Assembly: GCA_029210945.1 (NCBI GenBank)
Contig: JARGGH010000005.1
Span: 36,431-100,430 of the forward strand
Length of the DNA stretch: 64,000 nt
Direction of reading: 5' to 3'
Source: Anaerolineales bacterium
Lineage (GTDB): Bacteria > Chloroflexota > Anaerolineae > Anaerolineales > E44-bin32
The position numbers and the translations under genes were made by a program. This document shows positions 34,867 through 44,325 of this stretch, in pieces (position 1 is the stretch's first letter; the number at the start of each line of letters is the position of its first letter). Under the pieces are notes generated by a model. The model worked only from the letters and a program-made list of their open reading frames with translations. It was not told the origin of the DNA and searched no databases.

Positions 34867-37800
34867 ATGCGCCGACATGCAATCGTCATTCTTTCCGCTC
34901 TTGCCCTTCTGGTCACCGCCTGTCAGTCATCACAATCGGACGGGACCGCGGAGTTAACCGAAGCTGAACCACAGGTAGTGATCAGCGAGATCCAGGCCGG
35001 GGTTGAAGGGAACAACAATCACGAGTTCATCGAACTTTATAATCCCGGCGCAATCCCGGTCGACCTTGCCGGGTGGTCTATGTGGTATCAACTCCCCACC
35101 GATCAGCAAGCTCAACTTGTATTCCGCTGGGAAAGTCAGGCATTCATCCCGGCAAGCGGCCACTACCTGCTCGTACGCGCGGATGAAGATATCGGGACAA
35201 CACCGGATGGCCACTTCACCCAGAGCCTTAATACCTCCGGGGGCAACCTGTGGCTGCTCGATTCAAACGATGAAAGAATGGATGCCTTAGCGTGGGGCAC
35301 TGCCAGTGGCGCGCTTGGTGAAGGTGAGCCTTCTCCATCGCTTGCCAACGGAGAATCGCTTGAGAGACGGCCCGGCGGCAAAGCTGGCAATGGTCAGGAT
35401 CATGATGACAACCTGACGGATTTCAAACTGCAGACCTCCCCTGCCCCCCAGAACGTCGCAGCCGCTCCGGCACCAGGGGAAGCCTCGCCGCTCCAATTGG
35501 CCGTGACGCTGCCTGAGCAAATCAAACCGGGTGCAGATTTTCTAGTCAACGTAAAGGTGACGAACGTTTCAAACGCCACATTCGACAACCTGCAGGTCGT
35601 AATTCCTCTCCCCGGCCTGCTCGATGTGTCGCCACTGCAAACGGATTTCAAGCTGCAAAATGGCACCGCTCGATGGTCCATCGACAGCATCTCCGGCGAC
35701 GGGTCGCTCGAAGCTAGTTTAGAACTTACCGCTCCCTGGACTTACCTTTCATTGAAATTTCCCAACCTCCGCATCGAACATTCGACTCCCAGGGAATTTA
35801 TCTTCGCGGAGACGCAGTGGGTCGAGATCGGCGGGGGGACAATCCCGGTGGCGATCGCCCGCGAACTGGTCGGTTCGGAGGTCATCGTCGAAGGCATCGC
35901 CACGATGTACACCGGCGGATATTTCGCCGGGTCAGGCAATTTAAAGTTCTACCTGGAAGATGAAACCCACGGAGTGCAGGTCTGGGTCCCATCCGGTCAA
36001 GGAAGTCTCGAGGTGCCCCTGGGAGCCGTGGTCCGTGTGCGCGGCGCGATGGAGGTTTACCGCGGTGCGCGTGAACTCGTGGCCGCTGCCCCGGAGGACG
36101 TCGAGGTGCTTTCAGAGGGGGCTCCCCCCGATGCTATCCCGGTATCGATCCAGCAAGCGGTCCATGATGAAGGCGCCCTCCCCGGGCGATTGGTTGAACT
36201 GCAGGGTACCGCGACGAGGATCGAGGAATTCAACTACAGCTACGAAATGGATCTCGTCGATCAGAGCGGCAACTTAATCACGCTCTATATCGACAAGCAG
36301 ACAGGGATGTCTGCCGAAGCGTTTGAGGTCGGGCGACAGTATGCTGCCGCCGGGATCCTGGAGAGCACCGATGACCGCGTTCGGCTCTACCCACGGATTG
36401 CCGAAGATCTGCGGGAGGTGTTTCCACCAGTTGTGCGCGTCGAAGTGGAAGCGCCGATTAACGTGATCCGCAACCAAGAGTTCGAGATAATCTTCACCGT
36501 TCACAACAACACGCTCGAATCGCAAACAGAACTTGAACTGTGGCTTGAGATCCCCCCGGAAGTTCACCTTGTTCGCGCTGAAGGGGATCCAGAAACATTC
36601 GAAAACTCGGTCCAATGGTCGCTTCCAGAAATCCCACCTCAGGGCGGATTTATCGAGCGAACGGTGAGGGTCAGGACGAGCACCGATCAAGAGTCCGTTC
36701 GCATCGAGCGGTTTGGATTGCGCACGCCCTCCGCCGGCGAAATCTCCCCGGATGCACCCGTGCAGATTTTCCTGGGCGAGACCGTCCCGATTTGGGCGAT
36801 CCAATGGGAGGGCACCTCGTCCCCCTTCAAACTAAGGCGATTAAAGACTACCGGCGTGGTAACCGGTATCTTCCCGGAACTCGGGGGGTTCTGGATCCAG
36901 AATATTGACCCGGACGAAAATCCCCGGACGTCTGAAGGGTTATTCGTCGCCGTTGATGGGCTCACTCTCGATATTAACCCGGGTGATCTGATCCAGGTTG
37001 AAGGTCAGATCCGCGAAATCTCGTCTCAGACACAGCTTCTGCTCGAGGGTAGCGATTCAATTCAATTAATAGCGGCCAACCTGGCGCTGCCTCCAGCCGT
37101 GCCGATTGAACTCCCACAGGGGACAGAAGCGGCGCGCGATTATTACGAGCAGTTTGAAGGCATGCTCGCAGAGGTCGGCGAGCCCGCCCTGGTCGTCGGT
37201 CCGAGTTCACGCTATGGAGAAGTCGTGCTCGTACTTGCTTGGCACGAAAAAACGCGCTTCTATCGTGGCGAGGAGACTGGCTGGTTGATCCATGTCGACG
37301 ATGGCTCTGAAACTGCGCACAACGATCGGTCAACACTGCCATACGCCCTCTCGACGGGCGATCTGGTCCTTCAAGTCTACGGACCGTTAGCCTACACGTA
37401 CGGCAACTACAAAATCGAACCACTTGCCTATCCCCGATTTGAAACCGAGCCGGTGACGCTTCCCTCGATCGAGCTGCCGCAGGCGCAGTCCTTTAGCGTG
37501 ATGACCTGGAACGTGGAGAACCTCTTCGACATCCTGGACCCCCATCCATCAAGCCCTCCCCGACCCCGCAAAGCTGAGTACGAGCTCGAGCTCACAAAGA
37601 TCGCAAACACGCTTCTGGCCGCCGACACACCGACGATCGTCGCTTTGCAGGAGGTGGAGCATCTCGGTATCCTCGAAGATCTCGCCGCTCACCCTCTCCT
37701 TGTTGAGTCCGGCTATGAGCCTTATTTGCTGGAAGGGACGGACAGCCGGGGGATCGACGTGGGTTACCTCGTACGCTCAGAGACGGTGGAGGTGCTGGAT

Positions 37801-38331
37801 GTGCGACAGTATCCCGCTCCCGAGGGATTGACGAGCCGTCCGCCGCTCATGCTGCATCTGAATGTAATTCTGGAGGGTGAAACTCAGGAGATCTACTTAC
37901 TCAACAACCACTTCACATCACTCGCCGGTGGAGAGTCTGCGACCGAGCCGCGCCGGGTCGCCCAGGCTGCCTGGAACGTTTCGATCGTCGATCAGATCCG
38001 CGCCAGCTCACCCCAGGCAGGGATCATCGTGCTGGGAGACCTGAACTCTTTCTACGATTCGCCGCCGCTGGAGGCGCTGCTCCAGGCCGGCCTCCACCAC
38101 GTCTATGAGCGACTCCCAGAGCCAGATGAGTACACATACATATTCGAGGGGGTATCGCAAAATCTAGACCACATCTTCGTGAGCCCCTCGCTCTTCGAGA
38201 CGCTGAGCGATGTGGCCGTGCTGCACGTGAACGCCGACTATGCGCTACCCGCACCAGAAGATGATTCGCCTCTGCGCAAATCAGATCACGATCCCGTAAT
38301 TGCCGTTTTTGAACCTTTACTGCGACCATGA
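34867..38331 (+). CDS. Giant exported lipoprotein nuclease: lamin-tail, DUF11-like, OB and EEP domains
   Basis: A 1154-residue predicted lipoprotein (lipobox 'VTAC', Cys 19). Domains in order: lamin-tail domain (about 38-180, 'VVISEIQAGV...HEFIELYNPG'), DUF11-like beta domain (about 205-300), OB-like domain (about 325-415), a second beta domain (about 530-630), another OB-like region (about 650-740), and a C-terminal endonuclease/exonuclease/phosphatase domain (about 875-1154). The last keeps 'TWNVENLF', 'ALQEVEH', 'NNHFTSL', 'VLGDLNSFYDSP' and 'KSDHDPV', all catalytic positions. The layout matches ExeM/NucH-type extracellular nucleases. It may degrade external DNA for nutrients or act together with ComEC. 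AAGGAG precedes the ATG by 6 nt; TATAAA at 34825-34830 may be the -10 box. Confidence 0.88.
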   Translation: MRRHAIVILSALALLVTACQSSQSDGTAELTEAEPQVVISEIQAGVEGNNNHEFIELYNPGAIPVDLAGWSMWYQLPTDQQAQLVFRWESQAFIPASGHYLLVRADEDIGTTPDGHFTQSLNTSGGNLWLLDSNDERMDALAWGTASGALGEGEPSPSLANGESLERRPGGKAGNGQDHDDNLTDFKLQTSPAPQNVAAAPAPGEASPLQLAVTLPEQIKPGADFLVNVKVTNVSNATFDNLQVVIPLPGLLDVSPLQTDFKLQNGTARWSIDSISGDGSLEASLELTAPWTYLSLKFPNLRIEHSTPREFIFAETQWVEIGGGTIPVAIARELVGSEVIVEGIATMYTGGYFAGSGNLKFYLEDETHGVQVWVPSGQGSLEVPLGAVVRVRGAMEVYRGARELVAAAPEDVEVLSEGAPPDAIPVSIQQAVHDEGALPGRLVELQGTATRIEEFNYSYEMDLVDQSGNLITLYIDKQTGMSAEAFEVGRQYAAAGILESTDDRVRLYPRIAEDLREVFPPVVRVEVEAPINVIRNQEFEIIFTVHNNTLESQTELELWLEIPPEVHLVRAEGDPETFENSVQWSLPEIPPQGGFIERTVRVRTSTDQESVRIERFGLRTPSAGEISPDAPVQIFLGETVPIWAIQWEGTSSPFKLRRLKTTGVVTGIFPELGGFWIQNIDPDENPRTSEGLFVAVDGLTLDINPGDLIQVEGQIREISSQTQLLLEGSDSIQLIAANLALPPAVPIELPQGTEAARDYYEQFEGMLAEVGEPALVVGPSSRYGEVVLVLAWHEKTRFYRGEETGWLIHVDDGSETAHNDRSTLPYALSTGDLVLQVYGPLAYTYGNYKIEPLAYPRFETEPVTLPSIELPQAQSFSVMTWNVENLFDILDPHPSSPPRPRKAEYELELTKIANTLLAADTPTIVALQEVEHLGILEDLAAHPLLVESGYEPYLLEGTDSRGIDVGYLVRSETVEVLDVRQYPAPEGLTSRPPLMLHLNVILEGETQEIYLLNNHFTSLAGGESATEPRRVAQAAWNVSIVDQIRASSPQAGIIVLGDLNSFYDSPPLEALLQAGLHHVYERLPEPDEYTYIFEGVSQNLDHIFVSPSLFETLSDVAVLHVNADYALPAPEDDSPLRKSDHDPVIAVFEPLLRP

Positions 38332-38375
38332 ACGGGTTTCACGCACGCCGGGGTAAATGCGATTGCTCACAGTAT

Positions 38376-38723
38376 TTATACATCACGCAGCCGATCGCGC
38401 GTGTCAACCGCCCGCCCGAAAACCGCCCCGAAGCTGGTCGTGATCAGCAGGATCGCCAGGCCGAGTTTGTCTGACCATGCTGCCTGAATGACATACGGCA
38501 AGATCAGCAAGGCGAGCAGGCCTAATAACACGCCGATCAATGTATACGTGATCACCTTTGGCAGATCGGTGAAAATGCGCGTGAAATCAAAAGCTTCCAG
38601 ACTGCTCCGTCTCCGCCTGGAGATGTGTTTCTGGAGTTTCTTCTGTTTGATCTGGGGATCGCGCATCTGGATCTGCCGGTCACGGATCCGCCGAATGCGC
38701 TCGACCTCGTCTTCACGAGACAT
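38376..38723 (-). CDS. Small two-helix membrane protein, 115 aa
   Basis: Not assigned to a named family. A highly charged N-terminal cytoplasmic part ('EDEVERIRRIRDRQIQMRD', 'HISRRRRSS') is followed by two membrane helices (about 55-78 and 88-108). The start is placed at 38723 because GGAAGGAG lies 7 nt upstream; a longer frame to 38801 has no such site. It is convergent with the nuclease gene and lies downstream of the formate dehydrogenase gene on the same strand, with about 130 bp between. Role unknown. Confidence 0.72.
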   Translation of the reverse strand: MSREDEVERIRRIRDRQIQMRDPQIKQKKLQKHISRRRRSSLEAFDFTRIFTDLPKVITYTLIGVLLGLLALLILPYVIQAAWSDKLGLAILLITTSFGAVFGRAVDTRDRLRDV

Positions 38724-38853
38724 TCTAAGCTCCTTCCGGATCAATACGAAAGATCTGCTCCCCATTGTAGAGTACGAATGGAATGCAATCAATCGAATCA
38801 TATAGCTAACCGGGCAAGGAGCCGGGTGAGATAATGCTCTTCACAATCCCCGA

Positions 38854-41031
38854 TCAATGGATCAAATTCGCCTGGTCTTTAATCGCGCCGCGGGTTTCGA
38901 GCGGCTGTTCTGTGGCGGGATCGGCAGCTGCGGGGGCTTTGGTCTTTGCGATCCGAACAGCACAGACTTTGTAATCGGGGATCTTTGCGCGTTGATCTGT
39001 ACGATCGTCGGTAAGGATGTTTGCCGCGGCCTCGACGAAGTGAAATGGAATAAAAACGACACCCTCCGGGGAGCGACCGGTCACCATTGCCCGCAGTTTG
39101 ATCGCGCCGCGGCGCGAGGCAACCTCAACCCAATCGCCCGTTGACAGATCATGTGTGAGCGCATCTGCAGGATGGATTTCGACCATCGCCTCCGGCCAGG
39201 CCTCGTCCAGCTTCGATCGGCGCGTCATCGTCCCGCCATGCCAGTGATAAAGCACTCGTCCCGTCGAAAGCAGGAAAGGGAATTCATCATCCGGAAGTTC
39301 TGAGTCGGTTCCATACTCCAGCGACCAGAATTTGCCCCGCCCGCGCGGGAACGATTCTGCAAACAGATAGGGCGTGCCGGGGTGAGTCTCGGATGGACAC
39401 GGCCAGTGCACGCCGCCCTCACGCTCCAACCGCTGGTAGGTGATGCCCCGGAAATCCGGTGTCAGCGCGCGCATCTCCTCCCAGATTTCGGAGGGATGGC
39501 TGTAGTCCCAACCTGCGCTGGTCAGCTGCCCCAGCTTCTCCTCAACCCGCCGGGCCAGATCGGCGATGATAAGCCAATCGGATCGGCTCTCCCCGACGGG
39601 CGGGATCGCTTGCCGGACGAGCTGGACCCGGCGGTCAGAATTTGTGAATGTGCCATCTTTCTCGGCAAATGAACTGGACGGCAAGATGACATCCGCCATC
39701 TGCCCGGTGGAGTTGATAAAGATGTCCTGGCAGACGATCAGATCCAGCTCCTCGAAAGCGTGCTTCGCGTGGTTGAGGTTCGGTTCGCTGGTCAGCGGAT
39801 CCTCGCCCATGATGTAGAACGCCTTGATTGCGCCGGTCAGCGCTCCGTCCACCAACTCGGTCACCGTCAATCCCGGCTCAGGGTTGAGGGATGCCCGGTT
39901 CCAATATGCCGAGAAACGCTGACGCACTTCCTCTTCATCCACCCTCTGGTAGGCAGTAAAGACGTTCGGCAGACCACCGCTGTCCGAACAGCCCTGCACG
40001 TTGTTCTGTCCGCGCAGCGGGTTCAATCCGGTCCCGGGTTTGCCAACATGACCGCACATCAGGGCCAGATTGGTCACGCCAAGCGTGTTATCGGTGCCGT
40101 GCGTGCTCTGGCTGATGCCCATACCCCAGTAAATAGATGCGGTGGGGGCCTGCGCATACATGCGCGCTGCCTGGCGGATGTCGTCCGCCGGCACACCGGT
40201 GATCCCTTCTGCCCACTCAGCTGTGAAACCCTTCAGCGATGCAGTGTAATCGCGGAAGCCCTCCGTGCGCTCCTGAATGAAGTCCTCATCGTAGAGCTTC
40301 TGCTCGACGATGACATGCGCCATAGCTTGCCAGAGGGCGACGTCGGTTCCAGGTCGTTGGCGCAGCCACAACATGGCGAAATCGGTCATCTCGATCTTAC
40401 GGGGATCGATGACGATCAAATTTGCCCCGTTCTCGCGCACGGCGCGCTTGAGGAAATTACTGATCACCGGATGTGTTTCGGTGGTGTTCGATCCGGTGAC
40501 GATAAATGTGTCAAGCTGTTCCATCTCGGCGATGGAATTGCTCATCGCGCTTGAACCTATGGCGAGTTGGAGTCCGGTTACGCTCCCGGCATGGCATAAG
40601 CGAGCGCAGTGGTCGACGTTGTTGGTTCCCAGGACTGCCCGGATGAACTTCTGGAAGACGTAGTTCTCTTCATTCGTCGCTTTAGCACAGGCAAAGCCGG
40701 CGACGCTGTCACCGCCGTGTTCCTGCACGATGTCTGTCAACCGGCCGGCGACGAAATCCAGCGCTTCGTCCCAGCTCGCCTCGCGCCAGACCGGCCTGGC
40801 AGAACGAGGCTCGCCCGAATTAACCCTCAGAAGCGGCTTGCGTACACGGTCTGGATGGTTGACAAAATCGGTGCCGAAGCGACCCTTAACACAGAGCATT
40901 CCGTAGTTCGGTGCCGCCTCGAAGGGCGCGCTCACACGGTAGATATGATCGTCCTTCACGTGCAGATTAACCTGGCAGCCCACACCGCAGTATGGACAGG
41001 TGCTGCGCACAACCTGATCCGCTTGGAGCAT
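38854..41031 (-). CDS. Formate dehydrogenase alpha subunit (molybdopterin, Cys form)
   Basis: A 725-residue molybdo/tungsto-bis-MGD oxidoreductase. The N-terminal [4Fe-4S] motif 'CPYCGVGC...MLCVKG' is followed by the catalytic region, where the ligand to Mo/W is Cys 146 in 'ARLCHAGSV'. Many relatives have selenocysteine at this place, but here the codon is TGC. Later motifs include 'GSNTTETHPV', 'RGQNNVQG' and 'MGEDPLTSEPN', typical of FdhF/FdhA. The start at 41031 has AAAGGTG 6 nt upstream; the codon at 41049 is less likely. No beta or gamma subunit or accessory gene is nearby, so electron acceptors are unknown. Confidence 0.9.
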   Translation of the reverse strand: MLQADQVVRSTCPYCGVGCQVNLHVKDDHIYRVSAPFEAAPNYGMLCVKGRFGTDFVNHPDRVRKPLLRVNSGEPRSARPVWREASWDEALDFVAGRLTDIVQEHGGDSVAGFACAKATNEENYVFQKFIRAVLGTNNVDHCARLCHAGSVTGLQLAIGSSAMSNSIAEMEQLDTFIVTGSNTTETHPVISNFLKRAVRENGANLIVIDPRKIEMTDFAMLWLRQRPGTDVALWQAMAHVIVEQKLYDEDFIQERTEGFRDYTASLKGFTAEWAEGITGVPADDIRQAARMYAQAPTASIYWGMGISQSTHGTDNTLGVTNLALMCGHVGKPGTGLNPLRGQNNVQGCSDSGGLPNVFTAYQRVDEEEVRQRFSAYWNRASLNPEPGLTVTELVDGALTGAIKAFYIMGEDPLTSEPNLNHAKHAFEELDLIVCQDIFINSTGQMADVILPSSSFAEKDGTFTNSDRRVQLVRQAIPPVGESRSDWLIIADLARRVEEKLGQLTSAGWDYSHPSEIWEEMRALTPDFRGITYQRLEREGGVHWPCPSETHPGTPYLFAESFPRGRGKFWSLEYGTDSELPDDEFPFLLSTGRVLYHWHGGTMTRRSKLDEAWPEAMVEIHPADALTHDLSTGDWVEVASRRGAIKLRAMVTGRSPEGVVFIPFHFVEAAANILTDDRTDQRAKIPDYKVCAVRIAKTKAPAAADPATEQPLETRGAIKDQANLIH

Positions 41032-41155
41032 AATCACCTTTCCCGGCACAAACCGAACTATGCGAAGTATAGCCGCGCCAGGAGTATTTTGACAATAAGT
41101 ATCCGATTATGATCGCTTCGCGGCGGACCACCCCTCCACCCACCCAAACCTGGAA

Positions 41156-41464
41156 TCACGATAGGGGTAGGAAGGATCGGTTGATTTCCCGGTCCCTCCC
41201 CCCTCCGAACCGGACGTGCGGATCTCCCGCATCCGGCTCTCCAGTCGGTGGTTCACCTCCGAGAGGATTGGCTGGCGGCTGCAAAGGCTGCGAATATGGA
41301 GAACGACCCTTGCACCGCAAAGTCACCCCTTCTTCAGGGGCCGCCAACATGCGCTCCGTCCAGACGCTTGGTTCCACCCATTTCCATTTCCCCCGGATGT
41401 CTTCGGCTTGTTTAGCCTTTTCAGGCACTCCCGCCGATGTCTTTTCCGTTTGCCTGTCTTTCAC
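41156..41464 (-). pseudogene. ltrA: Remnant of group II intron reverse transcriptase
   Basis: The GTG at 41464 starts a frame whose first ~45 residues ('KDRQTEKTSAGVPEKAKQAE', 'WKWVEPSVWTERMLAAPEEGV') match the N-terminus of group II intron maturase/reverse transcriptases. Homology then stops abruptly near 41330, and the frame runs on through the intron 3' RNA domains as meaningless sequence. The whole RT, X and endonuclease parts are missing, so an internal deletion has removed them. The N-terminal match is from memory of family sequences; the structural RNA evidence is independent. Confidence 0.7.
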
Positions 41465-41877
41465 GCTTCCACCTTCCTGCTTCCCTTCGCTCCTCACCCG
41501 TTACGGTGTCTCCTCGCTACTATGGAAGCTCTGACTCCTGCACAGCTCTCCTCACTGTCCAGGTCTCCCTGCTTTACGTGCATGCCCTTCCGAACCATTC
41601 CGTCTCCACCCACCTTGTGTGCTCCCAACGCCGCTTTCACACGCTACCCCTCAGCTCGTTGGATCTCCGCCCCCTCCGGTCCAGGCTTCGCCCTTGGCTA
41701 GCAGGCTCGCCAATCACACCCGGCCGTATCGAGTTCGTTATCCTACGGACTGGTCCTTCACCTCCTGCTGCTTCCCACCCCGCCTCACGGCGACGCTGTT
41801 GCGTTCGGTTACAGGCCGGAGAGCGCATGCCTGAAGGGGACTTTCACCCCTCTGTTCGTGCACGCTCACAGGCGCAC
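41161..41877 (-). mobile_element. Deleted group II intron, about 717 nt
   Basis: Read on the minus strand, the 5' end is GTGCGCC (41877-41871), followed by a GTGAAAGTCCCC segment, both typical of bacterial group II intron domain I. Near the other end, 41239-41207 forms domain V: GAGCCGGATGCGG, a GAGA tetraloop, then the pairing strand ending CCGGTTC, with the catalytic triad AGC. A domain-VI-like stem follows, and the intron ends CTACCCCTAT at 41161. Ends are set by consensus. Domains I, V and VI look intact while the maturase is deleted, so it could splice only with help in trans. It lies directly behind a terminator-like palindrome of the sugar-binding-protein gene. Confidence 0.8.
41207..41239 (-). 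ncRNA. Group II intron domain V
   Basis: A 33-nt hairpin with the AGC triad in the 5' strand, a GAGA loop of GNRA type and a conserved CG bulge before the closing CCGGTTC. This is the most conserved, catalytic part of group II ribozymes. Confidence 0.82.
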
Positions 41878-41878
41878 T

Positions 41879-41902
41879 AGGGGCGACCGGCCGGTCGCCC
41901 CT
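41879..41902 (-). terminator. Terminator-like palindrome after the sugar-binding-protein gene
   Basis: A 24-nt perfect inverted repeat, AGGGGCGACCGG with CCGGTCGCCCCT, about 30 nt past the stop codon of the solute-binding-protein gene. The intron 5' end is 1-2 nt beyond it, where a T tract would be expected. Confidence 0.65.
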
Positions 41903-41932
41903 ACGCGGTGTCTAACGATGATCAAATACAGA

Positions 41933-43348
41933 TCAGGAGGTCTCTTCAACCGCCTCCGCCGCGGCTGCGTTCAGCTCCAGCAGCAGGCTCGGGATCTGAT
42001 CCGGCTCGCTCTGGATGATCGTCGCGAACGTATCCTGCACCTCACGGCGCACAGTCCCCCAGGATGCCCAGCCAGGCTCAGAGACGCCCAGCGGGACGAG
42101 CGCGATACCATCAGCCCAGAGCGGGTTCTCGGCGATGTAATCATCGAGATATTCAACCGTACCCTGGCGGATGGGGTGATACGCGCTGGCCTCAATCCAG
42201 CGGGCGTTGATCTCGGGGCTGGTGAACCACTTCAGGAACAGCCAGGATGCCAGCTGCTTCTCGGGCGTGGTCTTCACGATCGCCGAGTTCTGTGCATACG
42301 CGTTGACCGCCACGTTGTCACCCGGTCCCGGGAAGGGGATGAAGCCCCAGGTGTCATCGGTGGCGCCTTCATCCTCGAACGCGCCGATCTGGTAGGGCAG
42401 ACCGGCGGTCGAGCTCGCGGTGAACAGCGCTTTGCGGGTGGCGAACTCTGGGTTTGGATAACTATCAGTGCCGAACGCACACGCATCATCCCAGAGGCTC
42501 TTTAAGAACGTGGCGACCTCTTCAACGACAGGCTTGGTGAAGTCATAGCCATCGCCTGCATCGTTCGTGAAATCCCCGCCGAACGCGAAGGTCCATGCGG
42601 CGATATCCGAAGCGCCGGTATAGAGTACGTAGCCACCGGTGCCATCGTTGTCCGGGTTATCGTCTGTGGCGTTAAACTCCGCTGCAGCGCAGGCTTGTGC
42701 GCGGAACTCTTCTGGTGTGGTTGGTGGTGCATCAAACCCAAGTTCCTCTGCCCATGTGTAGTTGTAGAAGAGCACGTTCGCGGATTGCCCGTGTGGGTAA
42801 CCCACTCGTGCGCCTGCCGAGTTGATGCCGCTGTTCCAGACGCCTTCGTAGAAGTCGGCGATTTCCGCCGCACTGAGCCCCCATTCAGGATCATTGACAT
42901 ACTCGTTCATATCGACGAGTGAGTCAACGGAATACCAGTTATCGAGGGCGTTTGTGTATCCCACGACGATATCGGGCACATCACCGGACTGGATCGCAGC
43001 GTTCATCGCGTCTTCGAGATCGCTGTAGCGACCTTGTCCGAGCGCTTCGACAGTGATGCCCCACTCGTTCACTGCGTTGAATTCCTCAACGATCGCCGCC
43101 AGCCCCTCGCTCACGGTCCCGGTTCCCCAGACATGCCAGAACACAACCGTTTGACCGTTCGGGTCGACAGCCGGTTCTTCCGGCTCTGCGGCGGGTTCCT
43201 CCGCCTCTTCCGGCTCTTCCACTTCTTCCGCCGGCTCTTCAGCTTCGGGCGCCTCCGCCGGTGCTTCCGCCTCCGGAGCGGCACAGGCTGTCAGGACCAT
43301 CGGCAGCAAGAGCGCCAGGATCAGCAGCCATGCAAACTTCTTCTTCAT
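41933..43348 (-). CDS. Carbohydrate ABC transporter substrate-binding lipoprotein
   Basis: A 471-residue family-1 extracellular solute-binding protein. Signal peptide with lipobox 'LTAC' (Cys 22), then a very acidic Glu/Pro/Ala linker (about 24-65), and then the binding fold starting 'TVVFWHVWG' with 'YTNALDNWY', 'FNYTWAEELGFDAPPTT' and 'AYAQNSAIVKTTPEKQLASWLFLKW' as typical features (shortened). It should capture an oligosaccharide or sugar alcohol for the two permeases downstream. ATG 43348 has GGAGG 7 nt upstream; a GTG directly before it is less likely. First gene of the transporter cluster. Confidence 0.9.
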   Translation of the reverse strand: MKKKFAWLLILALLLPMVLTACAAPEAEAPAEAPEAEEPAEEVEEPEEAEEPAAEPEEPAVDPNGQTVVFWHVWGTGTVSEGLAAIVEEFNAVNEWGITVEALGQGRYSDLEDAMNAAIQSGDVPDIVVGYTNALDNWYSVDSLVDMNEYVNDPEWGLSAAEIADFYEGVWNSGINSAGARVGYPHGQSANVLFYNYTWAEELGFDAPPTTPEEFRAQACAAAEFNATDDNPDNDGTGGYVLYTGASDIAAWTFAFGGDFTNDAGDGYDFTKPVVEEVATFLKSLWDDACAFGTDSYPNPEFATRKALFTASSTAGLPYQIGAFEDEGATDDTWGFIPFPGPGDNVAVNAYAQNSAIVKTTPEKQLASWLFLKWFTSPEINARWIEASAYHPIRQGTVEYLDDYIAENPLWADGIALVPLGVSEPGWASWGTVRREVQDTFATIIQSEPDQIPSLLLELNAAAAEAVEETS

Positions 43349-43434
43349 CACACTTCCTCCTCAAAAATGAAATCCGTTGGGTTTAGTTACGTCAGAGCAA
43401 ATTTCCCTTTAGCCACCTCCCTCAACAACGATAT

Positions 43435-44325
43435 TTAGCCTTTTAATCCACTGCGTGCAATTGATTCGGTAAATTGCTTCTGGGTGAAGAAATAAATAAG
43501 CAGGATTGGGATGATCGTAATCACTGCGCCCGCCATCATCAGATTGAGCATCTGCCCGGCTTCATCGACAAAATTTAGCAGCCCGACCGCGATCGGCCGC
43601 CAATCCGGCGAATTGGTCACCAGCAGCGGCCAGGCCAGTGCGTTCCATGCCCCCATGAACGAGAGCACCACGATAACCATCAATGGCGCCTTCGCCAGCG
43701 GGATCACCACGGTCAGCAGGAATCGAAAATGTCCGGCTCCATCCATTTGTGCTGCGTCAAAGAGCTCGTCGGGTATCTGGGCAAAGAATTGACGCAGAAG
43801 GAATATCGAGAAGATGCTCCCCATAAACGGAATCGTGAGCGCCGGCCAATTGTTAATCCATTTGATCGGTCCGATGCGTCCCAACCAGGTGACGGTCAGA
43901 AAATTGGGAATGATAATGACCATCGCCGGGATCATCAATGTGCTCAACAAGACGCCGAAAATGAGATCGCGGCCCGGGAAATCAATGCGTGCAAATGCAT
44001 AAGCAGCCAGCACACTGAACGTCAGCTGGCCCGCAAGCGTAATTGCGGTGATCTGGACGCTGTTGATGAAGTATTCTGCGAACTGCGCTTCCTTCCACGC
44101 CAGCAGGTAGTTCTCCAGATGGATTTCGGTGGGGAAAAACCGCACCCCCTGCGCCTCCCCGATAGACATGAGAGAGGTGGAAATCATCCAGATGAATGGT
44201 GCTACCGCAATCAACGCGCCGAGGGTCAGGATTGCGTACGTCCCTGCGTTGCGCATCAGCTTACGGACGGAGAGCCCCTTGCTCTCACCACCATCCCGGA
44301 AGATATGCGCCTTGCGATCAGCCAT
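43435..44325 (-). CDS. Carbohydrate ABC transporter permease, MalG type
   Basis: A 296-residue inner-membrane permease with six predicted helices. The EAA loop that docks the ATPase reads '[28 protein letters not shown]' in outline (key residues EAA-to-DAA, G, P), near residue 190. It overlaps the larger permease gene by 8 bp and lies after it on the strand, the standard malF-malG order except that the binding-protein gene is downstream. No ATPase gene is present in the cluster, so a shared MsmK/UgpC-like ATPase elsewhere is likely. Confidence 0.9.
   Translation of the reverse strand: MADRKAHIFRDGGESKGLSVRKLMRNAGTYAILTLGALIAVAPFIWMISTSLMSIGEAQGVRFFPTEIHLENYLLAWKEAQFAEYFINSVQITAITLAGQLTFSVLAAYAFARIDFPGRDLIFGVLLSTLMIPAMVIIIPNFLTVTWLGRIGPIKWINNWPALTIPFMGSIFSIFLLRQFFAQIPDELFDAAQMDGAGHFRFLLTVVIPLAKAPLMVIVVLSFMGAWNALAWPLLVTNSPDWRPIAVGLLNFVDEAGQMLNLMMAGAVITIIPILLIYFFTQKQFTESIARSGLKG

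Noticed and set aside
40585..40605. Formate dehydrogenase as a third selenoprotein
   Set aside because: The active-site codon is TGC (Cys 146), and the frame contains no internal TGA.
41109..41880. Several plus-strand frames of 140-160 codons
   Set aside because: They overlap the intron RNA domains on the opposite strand and have no ribosome-binding sites; their Pro/Ser-rich translations are by-products of structured RNA.
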